64,000 bases of DNA from Sabulibacter ruber (GTDB lineage: Bacteria > Bacteroidota > Bacteroidia > Cytophagales > Hymenobacteraceae), in the NCBI RefSeq assembly GCF_017355955.1, contig NZ_JAFFID010000005.1, positions 124,001 through 188,000 of the forward strand, written 5' to 3'. Positions 8,173 to 17,777 of this stretch are shown here, one piece after another (within the stretch, counting starts at the first letter, position 1; the number at the start of each line of letters is the position of its first letter). The notes beneath the pieces were generated by a model that ran no database searches, was not told the DNA's origin, and worked only from the letters and a program-made list of their open reading frames with translations. Both the position numbers and the translations under genes were made by a program.

Positions 8173-8529
8173 TTAATCCTTCAGGCTCCTCTCCAACTGC
8201 GTTAGCAACGAGATAAACTTGCCCGATTTTTCTTCAATGGTGCTGAGGCCCTGTTGGGCCAGGTCAATCTTACCTGCTTTGTAAAGGTCAAACAGGTGGC
8301 GGGAGGTGCGTTCAATGTCTTGCTGCAGGTCATAGAGACTTACCAGGGCGGGCTGATGGCGGTACTTCTTAAGGCCGATGGTGTTGAACCACTCCGTGAC
8401 GGGGTTCGCCGAGGAAAAGAACGCAGCATCATACTCCCCGCCACTCACATAAAGCACAGAACGTACTTTAGATTTGTAGAGGATATGCTTGATCCTGAGT
8501 TGCTGTATATCAATCTCGGCGTTTGTCAT
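8173..8529 (-). CDS. small helical protein, CZB-like fold with lost ligands
   Basis: This all-helical 118-aa protein lies 18 bp downstream of the PAS gene on the same strand, so the two are probably co-transcribed. The sequence aligns by eye with the chemoreceptor zinc-binding (CZB) domain: KHILYKSKVRSVL (first helix, His15), EWFNT where CZB has a Cys-x4-Trp, then a helix ending DLYKAGKIDLAQ and a last helix ISLLTQLE. Only the first of the usual His/Cys/His/His zinc ligands seems kept: the Cys position is Asn, and the two later His positions are Gln and Glu. I infer a degenerate CZB-like partner of the PAS protein. The alignment is by eye and could be wrong. Confidence 0.5.
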   Translation of the reverse strand: MTNAEIDIQQLRIKHILYKSKVRSVLYVSGGEYDAAFFSSANPVTEWFNTIGLKKYRHQPALVSLYDLQQDIERTSRHLFDLYKAGKIDLAQQGLSTIEEKSGKFISLLTQLERSLKD

Positions 8530-8547
8530 GCAGGGTTTACGCGCGCG

Positions 8548-9831
8548 TTAAGAGGCGCTGCTCTTGCTTTGGTGTTCCAGTTCCTGTAGTTTCTGGGTGC
8601 ATTTTACTTGCTCTGTTACCTCATAACCAAACACCAGAATGCCCTCAATCTGCTGCGTCTCAGAGTAAATAGCCTGGTAGGTGAAGTTAATATAAATCTG
8701 TTCTAATTCATGGGCGTTGGTGCGGCCAATTAAAATGGGTACTTCTTTGGCCACAAAATCCTCGCCAGTCTGATACACCTTGTCCAAAATCTGCACGAAA
8801 CCCTGCTCGGCTACTTCGGGCAGGGCCTCGGCTACGGTTTTGTGGAGCAGGTCGCGGCCGGGGAACAGCTTCTGGTATTCTGGGTTGATGAGGTCGTAGC
8901 GGTGCTCGGGCCCTTTCAGGATGCAGAAGAAAGCGGGCGCTTTCATGATGAGGCGCTCCAGGGTAGACCGTTCGGCCTGGGCTTTTTGCAGGGCCAGCTG
9001 TATCTGGTCAGACAAGAGGGCCATCTGTTCGTTGCTTTCCAGCAGTTCCTGCACCATCAGCTTGGTGTCATGAATATCGGTGTTGCTGCCTACGCGCAGT
9101 TCCACACCGCCCTCCAGGTTCACCAGCGGCAGGCTTTTCACCACATGCCACCGGTAATTGCCTTCTTTGTTTTTGATGCGCACCTCGGCCTGAAACTCCT
9201 GATTGCCGGGCAAGGCATTGTTCATTTTCTTCTGCACCGCCGTCAGATCATCGGGGTGGAAGGTATCGCGCCAGCCTTTGCCCAGGAGCTGATCAGACGT
9301 GAGGCCGGTGTAATCCAGCCAGCGCTGGTTCACGTAGGTCACGTTGCCCTGCGTATCGGCGGTATGGATGAGTTGCGGAACGGCATCGGTCATGAACTTG
9401 AACTTGTTCTCAGACTCCATTTGCGCCCTCTTTGCCAATTCACGGGCAGTCACGTTGGCTGTGCGCCGGATGATGTATTTCACATTGCCTTCCTGATCCA
9501 GCACGGGCGTGTGCGAGGCCTCCCAGTAGCGTGTTTCATAGCCGCCGCCTTCGGCCTCTGGCCGGGCAATGTCATACCGAAGCACGTCAAAGTAAATGGT
9601 CTTTTTCTCCCGGAAAGTCCGGTCAATGGATTGCCGCAGCAACGATTCGTTTTTTGAATCTTCCTCGCTGGGACTGTCTGGGAACGCTTCCAGCAGGTTC
9701 CTGCCAATCAACTGCTCCCGGGTGCGCAGCACCAGGCCCAGGTACTTATCTGTAGCTTCCAGCACCGTGTAGTCTGGTGCAATGGCAACCAGTGCCTCGG
9801 GGATATGAACAAACAGTTCGTGTAAATCCAT
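8548..9831 (-). CDS. multi-PAS sensory protein without output domain
   Basis: This 427-aa cytoplasmic protein has three PAS modules at roughly residues 1-130, 140-258 and 295-415. The second is the clearest (FMTDAVPQLIHTADTQGNVT, YVNQRWLDYTG, FHPDD). PAC-like segments (GNVKYIIRRTANVT) follow the modules. A coiled-coil linker (LLESNEQMALLSDQIQLALQ) joins PAS2 to PAS3. The chain ends just after PAS3 in a short coiled coil (CTQKLQELEHQ). There is no HisKA/HATPase, GGDEF or HTH domain, although such PAS sets usually precede a histidine kinase in this group. It probably signals through a partner; the small gene 18 bp downstream is the obvious candidate. Confidence 0.85.
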   Translation of the reverse strand: MDLHELFVHIPEALVAIAPDYTVLEATDKYLGLVLRTREQLIGRNLLEAFPDSPSEEDSKNESLLRQSIDRTFREKKTIYFDVLRYDIARPEAEGGGYETRYWEASHTPVLDQEGNVKYIIRRTANVTARELAKRAQMESENKFKFMTDAVPQLIHTADTQGNVTYVNQRWLDYTGLTSDQLLGKGWRDTFHPDDLTAVQKKMNNALPGNQEFQAEVRIKNKEGNYRWHVVKSLPLVNLEGGVELRVGSNTDIHDTKLMVQELLESNEQMALLSDQIQLALQKAQAERSTLERLIMKAPAFFCILKGPEHRYDLINPEYQKLFPGRDLLHKTVAEALPEVAEQGFVQILDKVYQTGEDFVAKEVPILIGRTNAHELEQIYINFTYQAIYSETQQIEGILVFGYEVTEQVKCTQKLQELEHQSKSSAS

Positions 9832-9892
9832 GCGTCTTCTAAGGTTGAGCCAATGTTACGTGTACTCTGAATGAAAGTATTATAAACAAGAG

Positions 9893-10810
9893 TTATTCTT
9901 CTTCAAAGAAGTCTAAATCAAGTTTCTTTATCTCATATGATTTAGCCACGGAAACACCTAAGTTGTAGTCAATCATGTACTGGGCTAACTGTTGACCATC
10001 AATTAAAACAATCTTGGTTTCATTTCTTGGGGTATAGGCTTTAGCATCTGCAGAAAACCGGGAAGTAGTAATAAAGACTCCTTTCTTGGCTCCTTGCTCT
10101 GCCAATGCGCCTACGAAGCTTTGTATGTCAGGCCTGCCAACTGGGTTGTTGTCCCATCGTTTTGCCTGAATGTAAATGACATCCAATCCAAGAATATCTT
10201 CTTTGATTATACCATCAATACCGCCGTCACCAGATTTACCAAGTGCTTTTCCGGCCTCCCTGAAAGAACCACCATATCCCATCTTAACTAGCAGTTGGAC
10301 TACTAGTTTCTCAAAGAAAGCCGGAGACAAGGCTTTTATTTTGCTAAGTATTTCCTCCACCAACTCTTGTTTGATTCCTTGGTAGGCGTTCTCCAGTATT
10401 TCTTCTGGAGTTGCAGTTGATTCAGTAATAGATGATTGTTGTGCTGAGCCAGATCCGTTTGAATTTGTAGCTAATTTAAATTCTATGAATTCAGGAAATT
10501 GATTTAAGAACTTGACATTGATTGCAGACGGATTTTGAGCTAAAACTTTCCTGCCTCTTTCAGTGATGTTGAAGAAAGATTTCTTTGAAGATTCTAATAA
10601 TCCAGCCTTCTTAAGGTAAGTAGTTGCCCAGCCTACTCTGTTTGAGAAAGTAGGCTGGGTACCACTTGGTAAAAGTTCTGTTAAATCCTCTTGAGATAAG
10701 TTGAAATAAGTAGCAAGTGCCTCTACAGCTTCTCTTGTTTTATGTTCTTTGCTATCTGAAGTCAACTTCAGAAGTGGGAGCATGATTGACTGGTAATCAG
10801 GAATAGCCAT
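9893..10810 (-). CDS. mrr: Mrr-type restriction endonuclease
   Basis: This 305-aa protein has two parts. A winged-helix N-domain (about 1-95) matches Mrr_N. The C-domain (about 160-290) has PD-(D/E)xK nuclease motifs: GDGGIDGII and VIYIQAKRW (the Q-x-K form typical of Mrr). Mrr enzymes are solitary type IV restriction nucleases that cut methylated DNA. No methylase or specificity gene is adjacent. The gene is clearly AT-richer than mutB next to it and sits 36 bp downstream of mutB on the same strand. That fits horizontal acquisition behind an established promoter. Family confidence is high; the methyl target is unknown. Confidence 0.9.
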   Translation of the reverse strand: MAIPDYQSIMLPLLKLTSDSKEHKTREAVEALATYFNLSQEDLTELLPSGTQPTFSNRVGWATTYLKKAGLLESSKKSFFNITERGRKVLAQNPSAINVKFLNQFPEFIEFKLATNSNGSGSAQQSSITESTATPEEILENAYQGIKQELVEEILSKIKALSPAFFEKLVVQLLVKMGYGGSFREAGKALGKSGDGGIDGIIKEDILGLDVIYIQAKRWDNNPVGRPDIQSFVGALAEQGAKKGVFITTSRFSADAKAYTPRNETKIVLIDGQQLAQYMIDYNLGVSVAKSYEIKKLDLDFFEEE

Positions 10811-10846
10811 TGTTCTTCTTTAGAACCTCAATATAGCTTTATTCCA

Positions 10847-12979
<2,133 letters not shown>

Positions 12980-13061
12980 TTTGTTCTATATCATGTAGCA
13001 GGTATCAGGTGTTTAGATTCCTGCATGAATTATCATTGATTAAGCAACTGCCCCGTGCTTC

Positions 13062-13231
13062 CCATTGTCATCCTTAAAGGATCTTGTGGGCAAGCTGTTA
13101 TTCCGTTTGGTATGTGCAAATTGCGCATTTCAGGTTTCGTGTTGGGTAGCCCTTCTGTTTGAAAGCGAATTGCTCTTTCATCGTCTCAGTTAATCTAGTT
13201 CTGCCACAAGATCCTTTCAGGAGGACAATTG
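13062..13231. repeat. 170-bp MITE-like element with 30-bp inverted ends
   Basis: The left end (13062-13092) and right end (13202-13231) are near-perfect inverted repeats that share the core AAAGGATCTTGTGG and flanking ATTGTC/TCCT bases. The 109 bp between them has no coding potential. It fills the gap between mutB and the NTF2-like gene. Confidence 0.75.
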
Positions 13232-13254
13232 GGTGACTCAAGACTCAGAACTCC

Positions 13255-13638
13255 TCAAGAAGCATGCTCAGACGTAACCACCCAATGTCCTTCTATTTTC
13301 TTCCAGATCTGGGAGGAAACCCCGCCCATCAGGCGTTTGCCCACTAACTCAATCTTCCAGCGGATCACGTAGAGTACCACCTCCTCAGAAAGCTGTTCCA
13401 GGTGCAAGGCCTCGTAGGTGTACACGCCCATGGTGCTGCGGTCCTGGAAGTCTTTCTGGAACATCTCCAGCACGGGTGTGTAGCCTTTCTCTACCCCGTG
13501 CTTGTTGATCCAGAGCAGTTCGGGCGAGTTCCAGTAGAAAGCCATGGCCTGTTCCAGGTCTCCGGCGTTCCAGGCATTTACCTGGCCATCCAGCCCGTTC
13601 TTTACAGCATCAAGTGGGTTTTCAGCGTGGTTTTCCAA
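13255..13638 (-). CDS. NTF2-like/DUF4440 small protein
   Basis: This gene encodes about 127 aa of an NTF2-like (SnoaL/DUF4440) fold: the first helix has VNAWNAGDLEQAMAFYW, followed by a strand-rich half (VVLYVIRWKIEL, GHWVVTSEHAS). The start is uncertain. The reading frame stays open upstream into the end of mutA without an ATG close to the domain, so I placed the start at a TTG (13636-13638) just before the conserved core. It lies between mutA and mutB on the same strand. DUF4440 proteins are often small steroid-isomerase-like enzymes or binding proteins. A link to the mutase is only suggested by position. Confidence 0.7.
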   Translation of the reverse strand: MENHAENPLDAVKNGLDGQVNAWNAGDLEQAMAFYWNSPELLWINKHGVEKGYTPVLEMFQKDFQDRSTMGVYTYEALHLEQLSEEVVLYVIRWKIELVGKRLMGGVSSQIWKKIEGHWVVTSEHAS

Positions 13639-13696
13639 ATGGGTGCGATTTCTGTTTTGCGTTAAAAGTAGTACTGGAAGGCTGGTGCGCGAAGGC

Positions 13697-15532
13697 TTAC
13701 ACGCCCAACCGTTCCTGAATGCGGGTGATGATTTCCTTGGTGTCACAGCCCCTGAACAGGAACTCGTCAAAGCCGTTGGCCTGCAGTTCTTCTTTCAGTT
13801 GCATGGGGTCATCGGCCAGAATCAGGGACGGACCCTGGCGGTGCTGGGCACGCATTCCCCTGGCAAAGGCTTCGGCAAAATCATGGAACTGTTTCTCGGG
13901 GGCCGCCATGACAATCACCTGCACATCCAGGCTTTTCACGCCGTTGAGCGCCTCAGGGACCGAGTTGAATTTCACCACCTGGGTAGTGAAACCGGAGCAA
14001 GTGAAGAACTCCCGGGCAAACGAGGCGTGGATGTGTTCCTGCAGGGCATTGCCCATGTGCACCACCAAAGCGTGCGGCCGGCGTTTCTTTTTCCGGAAAT
14101 GCAGCTCGGTGGCCAGGCGCATCACCTCGTAGGAGTAAGCCCCGCGGGTATTGTCAAACTGCCGACTCTGGATGAGCTGCTCGGGGTCATAGTCCAGCTG
14201 CTCGTTGGGGTTGGGGAACTTGTTGGTGCCCACCAGTACTTCTTTGCCGCTGGCAATGTCTTTGAACTTCTGGTTGCTGGTGTCTTTGAGGATGTCCTGG
14301 ATGTAACCCGCGTTGGAAGCCGGAATAAATCCACCTCTGGATTCAATGTCCTGGAACAGCGCCCAGGCTTTGAGGGCAATCTGCCGGGTAAGGTATTCCA
14401 GGTAATAGGAACCTGCGGCGGGGTCAATGGCTTGCTCCAGGTAGGCTTCTTCCTTCAGGATAATAGGAATGTTACGGGCGATGCGCTCGCTGAATTCATT
14501 GGCCTGCCGGAAGGTGCTGTCAAAAGGTTCTACTTCTACAGAGTTCACGCCGCCAATGATGGCGCTCATCATCTCGGTGGTATGGCGCAACAGGTTGGTG
14601 TGCGGGTCTAAGGTAGTCTGGTGCCAACGCGACGTAGAGGCGTGGATCCGCAGCGCCGAGGCCACCTCAACGGGTACCTCGTACGCTTCTACCACCTTGG
14701 CCCAGAGCAAGCGCGCCGCCCTGAACTTGGCAATCTCAAAAAAGTAATTGGTGCCTGCCGTGAGGTGGAACTGCATGTTCCGGAAAATGCTCTCGGGGGG
14801 CAAACCCTGCTCAGTGAGGCTGTTGGTATAGCATACCGCAATGGCCAGGGTGAATGCCAGTTCCTGCACCAGCGTAGCGCCTTTGTTGCTGAAGTGCGAG
14901 CCGTTGATGGTAAGCGCGTAGAAGTTGGGCGCCTCAAGGGTTTGCTCCAGCAAATGGAAAGCGTGCTCCATGTCTAACTGCTTGTAGCTCTCAGAAGACA
15001 GGATAGGCGAGCACTTCAGGAAACCGTTTAAGGCGGCAAACGACAATCGCTTGCGGTACAGCCCCGTAGTGAGGTGATGGAGGAAATTAGCGGCCTCCGT
15101 GGAAACGGTGTAAGACACCGGAACCTTGGTCAGGTCTATCTGCTGAATCAGGTAATCGGCGTCAAAGTCATGGCCGTTCTCCATGATGAAATGGATGCCA
15201 TCGGCTCCGCGGGTGAGCGACTGTACCGCTTTGTTTACGGCCTCGTGGCCCTTCCCCGAGGAGAAGATAGGCTGCAGGTTAACCCAATTGTTCTTGTCTT
15301 TTTTAGCGGTACGCAGGTAAGGGAATTGCCCAGGAGTAGTATTGATGGTCTTACTCTGGGGCACCTGGTCTTTGGTATAGAAGGGGGCAACGGTGATTTC
15401 CTCATAGCTCTGCCAGTGCAGATCCGCTAGGTCGCCGCCTTTCAGGTCTTGTTTTATTTTGGCAAGCCATTGCTCAGCCGTTACCGGCCCGAACTCCGGG
15501 AATAATGCCTCTGATGAGGTAAAGTCAGTCAT
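13697..15532 (-). CDS. mutA: methylmalonyl-CoA mutase small (beta) subunit
   Basis: This is the 611-aa partner subunit of the heterodimeric mutase. The barrel part resembles MutB (IHASTSRWHQTTLDPHTNLL, IDPAAGSYYLEYLTRQ). The C-terminal B12-like domain lacks the D-x-H-x2-G motif: the position reads VVHMGNALQEHI. This is the known state of the non-catalytic small subunit. It heads the minus-strand set mutA / NTF2-like / mutB. Unlike many bacteria, mutA and mutB are not directly adjacent here. No cobalamin riboswitch was recognised upstream. Confidence 0.95.
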   Translation of the reverse strand: MTDFTSSEALFPEFGPVTAEQWLAKIKQDLKGGDLADLHWQSYEEITVAPFYTKDQVPQSKTINTTPGQFPYLRTAKKDKNNWVNLQPIFSSGKGHEAVNKAVQSLTRGADGIHFIMENGHDFDADYLIQQIDLTKVPVSYTVSTEAANFLHHLTTGLYRKRLSFAALNGFLKCSPILSSESYKQLDMEHAFHLLEQTLEAPNFYALTINGSHFSNKGATLVQELAFTLAIAVCYTNSLTEQGLPPESIFRNMQFHLTAGTNYFFEIAKFRAARLLWAKVVEAYEVPVEVASALRIHASTSRWHQTTLDPHTNLLRHTTEMMSAIIGGVNSVEVEPFDSTFRQANEFSERIARNIPIILKEEAYLEQAIDPAAGSYYLEYLTRQIALKAWALFQDIESRGGFIPASNAGYIQDILKDTSNQKFKDIASGKEVLVGTNKFPNPNEQLDYDPEQLIQSRQFDNTRGAYSYEVMRLATELHFRKKKRRPHALVVHMGNALQEHIHASFAREFFTCSGFTTQVVKFNSVPEALNGVKSLDVQVIVMAAPEKQFHDFAEAFARGMRAQHRQGPSLILADDPMQLKEELQANGFDEFLFRGCDTKEIITRIQERLGV

Positions 15533-15610
15533 ACAATCGCAGGCGGATGTTTGGGTAAAGATACTCTTTTGCAGAAACTGTTCTACGGCTATTCCCGGAA
15601 TTACGCCACC

Positions 15611-15649
15611 AGTTTCAGGCCTGTTTTCAGGAAAACCCCTTAGAAACAG
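15611..15649. repeat. dispersed GTTTT/AAAAC palindrome
   Basis: Copy upstream of mutA: AGTTTCAGGCCTGTTTTCAG, then GAAAACCCCTTAGAAACAG. Confidence 0.65.
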
Positions 15650-15742
15650 CTTCCATTTGCCAGGTCCTGCAGTAAAATGGATGAAAAGGCTCCTTTCGGT
15701 GGATTTCTGAGGCTCTCGCCTCAGGGCAGTTGCAAACTGCCA

Positions 15743-15774
15743 TCATGGTAGGTCCAAGTCACAGACTTGAACCA
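15743..15774 (-). repeat. 32-bp repeat, copy 1 (inverted relative to 23731)
   Basis: Its reverse complement equals 23731-23762 with one mismatch. The core is a GGTCCAAGTC...GACTTGAACC hairpin. Confidence 0.85.
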
Positions 15775-15793
15775 TGGAGGAAAATGCGTGCAG

Positions 15794-15816
15794 GAGACAA
15801 GGCAGTGCCTTGTCTC
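15794..15816. repeat. perfect 11-bp-arm palindrome
   Basis: GAGACAAGGCA, one G, then TGCCTTGTCTC. Arms are perfect with a 1-nt loop, so this is a REP-type hairpin. Confidence 0.75.
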
Positions 15817-16098
15817 TACGGTTCCACCATCACCGTCACTGCTACTGCCTCTTTCTTTGATTCCAGTCTTTCGAGCGAGCGCCTTAGCAGGTTCCGGTGC
15901 CGCAGGCATTGCGACCGTCAGGGAGCAAGGGAAGCTGGTACAGCGCGAGCGCGGAAGACGGGGCCCCGCGGCCGTGAGCGCATATCGCTACCTATGCAAA
16001 GAGTCGTTCATAAATCCATAGACAAGCAGAAGCTACGCCAGCGAAAGCAAAGAATCCTACCAGAAAACCTCCGGCGCTTTTCTGCGTCTCTATGCACC

Positions 16099-16848
16099 AT
16101 GAACATTCCCCAAAACCATCTGTACATCGGGACCTCGGGCTGGAGCTACGCCTGGCGCGGCATCTTTTACCCGGAAGACATTAAATCGGCGGAAATGCTG
16201 CCGTTCTATGCCCAGCACTTCAACTGCACCGAAGTCAACAGCAGTTTCTACCACTTCACCATGGAGAAAACCATTCTCAAGTGGCTGGAGCAAACCCCTG
16301 CGCATTTCAAGTTCGCGCCCAAGCTGCACCGCAGCATCACCCACGAGAACCGGTTGCAGAACATTGAAGACCCGTTGCGCAAGTGGATGGACCGTTTCCT
16401 GCTCATGGGCGACCGACTAGGGCCGGTGCTGGTGCAGTTGCCCGGTTCCTTCCACTTCAACGAACTCATCGCGAAGCACTTTTTCACCCTCCTCCGGAAA
16501 TTGTACCCAGAAACGGTCTTTGCGCTGGAAGTTCGGCACGCCTCCTGGCATACCGAGGAAGTGCTGGAACTGCTGGAGGAATTCCACATCTCCTTGGTAG
16601 TGATCAGTGCCGGGAAAAAGTGGCCTGCGCTGGCAACGGCTACCACAGACACCGTTTACATGCGCCTGCACGGCCATGAACAACTTTACCGCGGTTCTTA
16701 CCCCGAGGAAGAAATTGAACGGTTTGCCTACATGGCGCAGGATTGGCTGCAGGACGAGAAAAAAGTCTGGTGCTTTTTCAACAACACCATTGGCGGGAAT
16801 GCCACGGCAGACGCGGCAAGGCTACAACAAGCACTGCTGAACCTTTAA
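16099..16848 (+). CDS. DUF72 family protein
   Basis: This 249-aa protein has the DUF72 signature at its start (YIGTSGWSYAWRG, with FYPEDIK and NSSFYHF) and the typical barrel-like strand pattern later (FALEVRHASW, TVYMRLHG). DUF72 proteins adopt a TIM-barrel fold; their activity is not established. I used the ATG at 16099 because the domain begins within 10 residues of it, while the longer open frame upstream crosses repeats. Its stop codon overlaps the stop of the convergent DUF1232 gene by two bases. Confidence 0.9.
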   Translation: MNIPQNHLYIGTSGWSYAWRGIFYPEDIKSAEMLPFYAQHFNCTEVNSSFYHFTMEKTILKWLEQTPAHFKFAPKLHRSITHENRLQNIEDPLRKWMDRFLLMGDRLGPVLVQLPGSFHFNELIAKHFFTLLRKLYPETVFALEVRHASWHTEEVLELLEEFHISLVVISAGKKWPALATATTDTVYMRLHGHEQLYRGSYPEEEIERFAYMAQDWLQDEKKVWCFFNNTIGGNATADAARLQQALLNL

Positions 16849-17189
16849 CTTTTCACAAACCGAATCCAAAACCAACGGCTCAGCACCCACACCAATAAAA
16901 GCCATATCAGGAGGATGATGCCTGCTGCCCATAGATTATGCTTCAGGCTGGGTCTGCCTTCGGTTGCTATTCTGTGGCGGTACTCCTGCATGAGCCCGGT
17001 AGGCAGCATTTTGATGGTGAGCCAGACGCCCAGGGGAATCAATAAGAGATCATCCAGGTAACCCAGCACCGGTATGAAATCCGGGATAAGGTCGATGGGG
17101 CTTAAGGCGTAGGCTACAGTCACCGCGCCCATGATTCTGGCCGCCCAAGGGGTTCTCGCATCTCTGATCGCCAAGGCCAGAGCCCACAT
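16845..17189 (-). CDS. DUF1232 (YkvA-like) membrane protein, probably frameshifted at the 5' end
   Basis: The product is 114 aa with the DUF1232 core PIDLIPDFIPVLGYLDD followed by two hydrophobic segments (LILIPLGVW-like, and GIILLIWLLLVWVL). DUF1232 proteins are small membrane proteins of unknown function. The usual N-terminus is not in this frame. A second frame from the ATG at 17232 encodes MYQKLKTWAKQLKIDV, the expected family N-terminus, and would join this frame if two bases (TG) were restored near 17184-17188. So this is either a real 2-base deletion, with the protein restarting at 17189, or a sequence error. Confidence 0.7.
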   Translation of the reverse strand: MWALALAIRDARTPWAARIMGAVTVAYALSPIDLIPDFIPVLGYLDDLLLIPLGVWLTIKMLPTGLMQEYRHRIATEGRPSLKHNLWAAGIILLIWLLLVWVLSRWFWIRFVKS

Positions 17190-17301
17190 CGATCTTGAGC
17201 TGTTTCGCCCACGTTTTCAGTTTCTGATACATGAGCCTTTCTTTAAAAGAACAGTTTTAGAGTCTAAGGCTGGAATACTATTGGATAAAATTAGGAGCCA
17301 T

Positions 17302-17559
17302 TCATTTTTTAAATGAAATCCTGACACCTAAATAAAGTAGCTTTAACAGTGTATACGCGCCGATGATGACAATCGCTACGGTAGGAGCAATTAAGGAATA
17401 AACAAAGAATGGTGGAAAAATTGGTGTATGCCAGCCTGGTATAATACTGTAAGAAAAGCCTCCGGGCAGAACTTGAAAAGTTAAAAACAATTGAGGCAAA
17501 ATGGAAAGTAGAAGAAGAGCTAGCGCCGCATTTTTCTCCTTGTTTGTTATTAGCTGCAT
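17302..17559 (-). CDS. small membrane protein, 85 aa
   Basis: This is a short AT-rich ORF encoding two clear hydrophobic helices (ALALLLLSILPQLFLTF and FFVYSLIAPTVAIVIIGAYT) and a basic C-terminus (RISFKK). I recognise no family. It lies on the minus strand upstream of the DUF1232 gene, separated by about 70 bp from its possible original start. Membrane topology is the only support for it being real. Confidence 0.45.
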   Translation of the reverse strand: MQLITNKEKNAALALLLLSILPQLFLTFQVLPGGFSYSIIPGWHTPIFPPFFVYSLIAPTVAIVIIGAYTLLKLLYLGVRISFKK

Positions 17560-17620
17560 GGGGGATTGGCTAGAATGTTTTTGACATGCAGGTCAGTTCA
17601 TAAATACCCAACCAAAAAGA

Positions 17621-17660
17621 CTGCTTTTCGCTTATTTTCTGGAAAGCAGGCCAAAAACGG
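17621..17660. repeat. dispersed GTTTT/AAAAC palindrome
   Basis: Copy downstream of ctlX: CTGCTTTTCGCTTATTTTCT, then GGAAAGCAGGCCAAAAACGG. Confidence 0.75.
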
Positions 17661-17681
17661 TTTTCTTTTTAATGTCAATCG

Positions 17682-17753
17682 TAGGGGCAATCCCTTGTGG
17701 TTGCCCTTCTGCGGTGACAAACCTTTAAGGGCAGCCACAAGGGATTGCCCCTA
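17682..17753. repeat. 27-bp inverted repeat pair
   Basis: The left arm (17682-17708) begins TAGGGGCAATCCCTTGTGG. The right arm (17727-17753) is its reverse complement with one mismatch. The spacer is 18 bp. It lies just beyond the ctlX stop and could act as its terminator. Confidence 0.8.
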
Positions 17754-17777
17754 GGTATTTATTTTACAAATCAGCCA

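Larger units (their letters stand above)
15533..16098. other. repeat-rich intergenic gap
   Basis: 566 bp between the divergent mutA and DUF72 genes. It contains a copy of the dispersed palindrome (15611-15649) and then a chain of hairpins: CTGAGGC-TCTC-GCCTCAG near 15707-15724, GCAGTTGCAAACTGC near 15726-15740, the 32-bp repeat at 15743-15774, and a perfect palindrome at 15794-15816. An open frame continues upstream of the DUF72 start through this DNA, but it has no protein-like character. Confidence 0.65.

Noticed and set aside
8842-9657. 271-codon plus-strand open frame
   Set aside because: Antisense to the PAS protein gene, whose PAS motifs are clear.
13544-14611. 355-codon plus-strand open frame
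   Set aside because: Lies antisense to mutA and the NTF2-like gene, both certain.
15730-16098. Upstream extension of the DUF72 frame by 123 codons
   Set aside because: It crosses palindromic repeats and has no conserved sequence; the domain begins right after the ATG at 16099.
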